Of a stretch of 64,000 bases of DNA, positions 61,640 to 64,000 are shown piece by piece (within the stretch, counting starts at the first letter, position 1; the number at the start of each line of letters is the position of its first letter). Under the pieces are notes generated by a model. It was not told the origin of the DNA and did not search any database. It saw only the letters and a program-made list of their open reading frames with translations. A program made the position numbers and the translations under genes. The stretch lies in NCBI GenBank assembly GCA_037957365.1, contig JARHVA010005485.1:72501-136500 (forward strand), in the 5' to 3' direction. The DNA comes from Torreya grandis. Lineage: Eukaryota > Streptophyta > Pinopsida > Cupressales > Taxaceae.

Positions 61640-64000
61640 CAAGAAAACACAAAAAATATTCTTATTTATGCTCTCTTAGAATACTCATCCTTGCATATGT
61701 GAGATCTAAAAAATTATCTCTATCCCTCATGGTTCTCATACAACATGCGATGGAAGTTTGCTCATTTTGCACAATTGAAGACAAGTGAATTATCTTAAGG
61801 GATGACTCTGATCAACTAAAACTTTTTCTCCCAACATTCAATTGACACTATATATTTGTTTTTTTAGCCTAAAAATGCCTATATCAACAAGTATGCATAT
61901 ATGGTTCATCGATTAGGTTGATGAGTCAAGATATATGACCCTTAGTGACCAAATTTTAGCATGTTCTGATAGATTTGGATTTGAGAGAAACCTCATTGCC
62001 ACATCTTGTCCATCATAATTTAGATAAAATACTCTCAATATTTCTTATAGGAATCATCCTTTCATGTGTATGAGTTAATGATTTGTATCTAGTCCTCATA
62101 GTTCTTGTGCAACATGCAATGGACATTTGCTCATTTTACACATTCAAAGATGAGTGAATTTTCTTAAGGGATGCCTTCAATCAACTACAAATTTCACTCC
62201 CAAATGTAAAATGATATTTAAAAATGTTTTTTGTAGCATAAAAATTCCTATCTCTATGTTTACACATAAATGGTTCATCGATTGGGTTGACAAGTCAAAT
62301 TCTATGACCCTAGCTGACCAAATTTTGGCATGTTCTTAGATATTTGGCTGTGAGAGAAACCTTATTGATTAATCTCAATGATCACAAGTTATATAAAATC
62401 TTCCCAATATTTCTTATAGGGTTTGTCCCTACATGTGTAGAATTTGATGATTCATCTCTATCCCTCATGATTCTCGTGTAACGTGCAACAAAAGTTTGCT
62501 CATTTTGCACATTTAGGGATGAATGAATTTTATTAAGGGATGACTCCAATCAGCTACAACTTTCACTTATATGGGTTTACCAAGACCAAAATAATTTATT
62601 CTAGCCTAAAAATGCCTATCCCATCATGTTCATGTAGATGGTTCATCAATTGGGTTAATGAGTCATATTCTACGACCCACGTTGGCCAACTTTTAGCATG
62701 TTCTAAGAGATTTAGATATGAGAAAAAACTAATTTATACATATTTTCCATCATGAATTACATAAAATACTCATGGTATTTATTATATTATGTATCCTTTC
62801 ATGTATAGGAGTTGATGGTTCTTATCTATCCCTCACGGTTCTCATGCAAAATATGACAAAATTTCACTCATTTTGCACATTCGAGAATGAGTGAATTATC
62901 TTAAGAGTTTCCTCTAATAAACTAAGTCTTTCACTCCTAGGGGTATACTGAGTTTTGACAAAGGTGATTCTATCCTAAGCATACCTATCATGATGTGCCC
63001 ACATAGATGGTTCATCGATTAGGCTGATGAGTTATATTCTACAACCCTTACTAACCAACTTTTGGCATGTTCTCAGAGATTTGGCTGTGATATAAAACTT
63101 ATTTCTACATCTCATCCATCATGAGTTAGATAAAATACTCTTTGTATTTTTTAGAGGACTCACCCTTGCACATGTAATATTTGACGGTTTGTCTCTAACC
63201 ATCATGGTTCTAGTACAACACATGATAGAAGTTCATTCATTTTGTACATTCAAGGATGAGTGAATTCTCTTAATGGATTCCTCCAAACAACTAAAAATTT
63301 AACTCTTGATGGTCTATCAAGACTAGACAAAGGTGATTCTCACCTAATAATTCTTATCCTGATGTGTCTACATAGACTGTTCATCGATTGGGTTGACAAG
63401 TTAGATTTTATGGCCCTTGCTAACCAACTTTTGGCATGTTCTAAGAGAGATAAACCTCATTGACACATCTTTTCCATCATGATTTAGATAAAATAATACT
63501 ATTATTTATTATAGGACTCATTATTACATGTGTAAGAGCTAATGGTTTATCTCAATCCCTTACAATTCTTGTGAAATGCATTATAGAAGTTTGCTCATTT
63601 TGCACATTCAGGGATGAGTGAATTATCTTAAGGGATACCTCTGATCAACTACAACTTTCATTCTTGGGGGTCAATCAAGACTAGACAAAGGTTTATCTAT
63701 CCTAAAAATTCCCATCCTAATGTGTTCATGTAGATGGTTTGTCGATTATGTTGATGAGTCAAATTTTATGACCCCCACTAACCAAGTTTTACCCCATTCT
63801 AAGAGATTTGGCCCCAAGAGAAACCTTATTTATGCATCTTATCTATCACAAGTTAGATAAAATCCTCTTGGTATTGATTATATAACTCATCCCTACATGT
63901 TTTATGTGTTGATGATTTGTGTCTAGCCCTCATGGTTTTCCTACAATGCATGATGGAATTTTACTCATTTTACATACTCGAGGACCACTGAATTCTCTTT
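61640..64000. repeat. Tandem satellite, unit about 369 bp, at least 6.5 copies
   Basis: The block (T/C)TCATTTTGCACATT...GATGAGTGAATT recurs at about 61761, 62130, 62499, 62867, 63236, 63594 and 63964, giving steps of 369, 369, 368, 369, 358 and 370. A second block, TGGTTCATCGATTGGGTTGA, and a third, TTTTGGCATGTTCTAAGAGA, keep the same phase. Units differ by roughly 15-25 percent. The array begins around 61640 and runs off the window. Short frames with a shared peptide (FIDWVDKS, LADQxLACS) recur because the unit length is a multiple of three; I do not call them genes. Confidence 0.9.

Noticed and set aside
62154..63463. A gene family from the similar open frames in the satellite
   Set aside because: Frames are interrupted in other units, start codons are not conserved, and similarity follows from the repeat itself.

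Overview
This is nuclear DNA from a seed plant, most likely a conifer or other gymnosperm. I see no intact host gene and no RNA gene. About 70 percent of the window can be assigned to transposable elements, several nested inside one another; the rest is AT-rich decayed sequence, microsatellites and a satellite. The gymnosperm call is an inference. It rests on a degraded Penelope-like retroelement with RT and GIY-YIG parts (known in conifers, otherwise rare in plants), on very old long LTRs, and on extreme nesting.

Layout. 1-4.4 kb: AT-rich sequence with a diverged tandem duplication of about 1.5 kb. 4.4-12.8 kb: a Penelope-like element (PLE) preceded by the 3' tail of a second, 5'-truncated tandem copy. 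The PLE is split by a complete LTR retrotransposon on the minus strand (TE-B, 6165-11257, target duplication AGAAA) that has no pol but carries a decayed gag-like ORF with a coiled coil, a G-patch and two zinc knuckles. 12.97-51.06 kb: an old Ty3/gypsy element (TE-E, target duplication GGTTG) whose LTRs each carry a captured fragment of an NRT1/PTR (NPF) transporter gene. Its gag is interrupted by a 17.5-kb Tat/Ogre-type Ty3/gypsy element (TE-F, 18438-35899, target duplication ATCTT) that has an antisense ORF with a plant mobile domain. Its 3' LTR is interrupted by a third LTR element (TE-D, 45647-51023, target duplication AAGGC) with three LTRs and a captured 5' coding part of the cohesin regulator PDS5. 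51.1-58 kb: AT-rich sequence and microsatellites. 58.2-61.5 kb: a heavily decayed coding relic of an uncharacterised DDE-like family with a GHGKG motif. 61.6-64 kb: a satellite array of about 369 bp running off the window.

Order of events inferred from nesting: the PLE predates TE-B; TE-E predates both TE-F and TE-D. Most in-frame stops in TE-B and TE-F are TAG or TGA, as expected if CAG (CHG) and CGA (CG) codons decayed by deamination of methylated cytosine, so these sequences were probably silenced for a long time. No gene here is likely to make a full-length protein today. The points most worth a second look are the two host-gene captures (PDS5 and NPF), the palindrome ACCGACGTCGGT clustered in two unrelated LTR families, and the covarying hairpins in TE-F.
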